This document shows, in pieces, positions 6,157 through 6,251 of a stretch of 6,251 bases of DNA. The notes below the pieces were generated by a model, which made no database searches, was not told where the DNA came from, and saw nothing but the letters and a program-made list of their open reading frames with translations. Location: assembly GCA_947460045.1 (NCBI GenBank), contig CANHGC010000103.1, positions 1-6,251 of the forward strand. Reading direction: 5' to 3'. The translations under genes were made by a program, and so were the position numbers. Within the stretch, counting starts at the first letter, position 1. Every line of letters starts with the position of its first letter. The stretch is from Bacteroidota bacterium. Its GTDB lineage: Bacteria > Bacteroidota > Bacteroidia > NS11-12g > UBA955.

Positions 6157-6251
6157 ATGTTAACAACCATTTTTATTGACCAATTGCAAGTTCATGCCCC
6201 CATCGGTTGGTTTGAAGAGGAAAGGACGTCAAAAGTGACGCTTGCAATCAG
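6157..6251 (+). CDS. folB: dihydroneopterin aldolase FolB (3'-partial)
   Basis: Only the first 31 codons and two bases lie in the window. They read MLTTIFIDQLQVHAPIGWFE followed by EERTSKVTLAI. This matches the N-terminus of FolB: a first strand I-F-I-x-x-L-x-V, then an IGWFEEER turn equivalent to IGVYDWE in E. coli. Glu22, five residues after Gly17, aligns with Glu22 of the S. aureus enzyme active site. The enzyme cleaves 7,8-dihydroneopterin to 6-hydroxymethyl-dihydropterin and glycolaldehyde in folate synthesis; the active form is a cytoplasmic oligomer. The ATG at 6157 is the natural start for the family and is preceded by TTAAAGAAT, a weak purine-rich stretch. The gene diverges from gcdH; the best upstream promoter candidate, TAAGTTTT at 6136-6143, misses the -7 consensus by one base and lacks a well-placed -33 element. 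The Lys and Tyr active-site residues lie beyond the window. Confidence 0.87.
   Translation, partial: MLTTIFIDQLQVHAPIGWFEEERTSKVTLAI

Noticed and set aside
1..6251. Possible mobile element, defence system or CRISPR locus.
   Set aside because: No direct-repeat array, terminal inverted repeats, transposase, integrase or nuclease genes were seen; every gene has a housekeeping or secretion-related assignment.

Overview
The window looks like chromosomal DNA of a Bacteroidota bacterium, probably close to Flavobacteriales. The support is a secreted subtilase ending in a type IX secretion (Por) sorting domain, a split N-acyltransferase/O-acyltransferase pair of the Bacteroidota aminolipid type, AT-rich leaders with almost no Shine-Dalgarno sequences, and a TAnnTTTG-type -7 promoter box. 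It is densely coding: six genes fill nearly all of it, and no gap exceeds 64 bp. I see no tRNA, rRNA, CRISPR array, insertion sequence, integrase or phage gene.

Layout. Positions 1-1559 (+) hold the 3' part of a large S8 subtilisin-like protease; its N-terminus, with the catalytic Asp and His, lies before the window. It converges across 44 bp on a four-gene minus-strand cluster. Read in its direction of transcription, the cluster is: glutaryl-CoA dehydrogenase (6092-4875), an alpha-D-phosphohexomutase of the phosphogluco/phosphomannomutase type (4856-3456), a PlsC-like lysolipid O-acyltransferase with a TTG start (3442-2600), and a GNAT-fold N-acyltransferase of the OlsB/GlsB type (2566-1604). 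Gaps of 18, 13 and 33 bp suggest one operon. Divergent from it across 64 bp, the first 31 codons of a dihydroneopterin aldolase gene (folB) run off the right edge.

How the genes fit together. The last two genes of the cluster form a plausible pathway: the GNAT protein would attach a 3-hydroxy fatty acid to an amino acid (glycine, ornithine or similar), and the PlsC-like protein would esterify the hydroxyl with a second acyl chain, giving a phosphorus-free aminolipid. The first gene encodes an acyl-CoA enzyme of lysine/tryptophan catabolism that makes crotonyl-CoA. The second interconverts hexose phosphates for envelope or storage glycans. The mixture reads as a metabolic housekeeping operon rather than a dedicated new system.

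I found no convincing undescribed biological system. The items most worth a second look are the composition of the operon, the TTG start, a small inverted repeat lying on the predicted promoter, and the large insert in the T9SS-exported subtilase.
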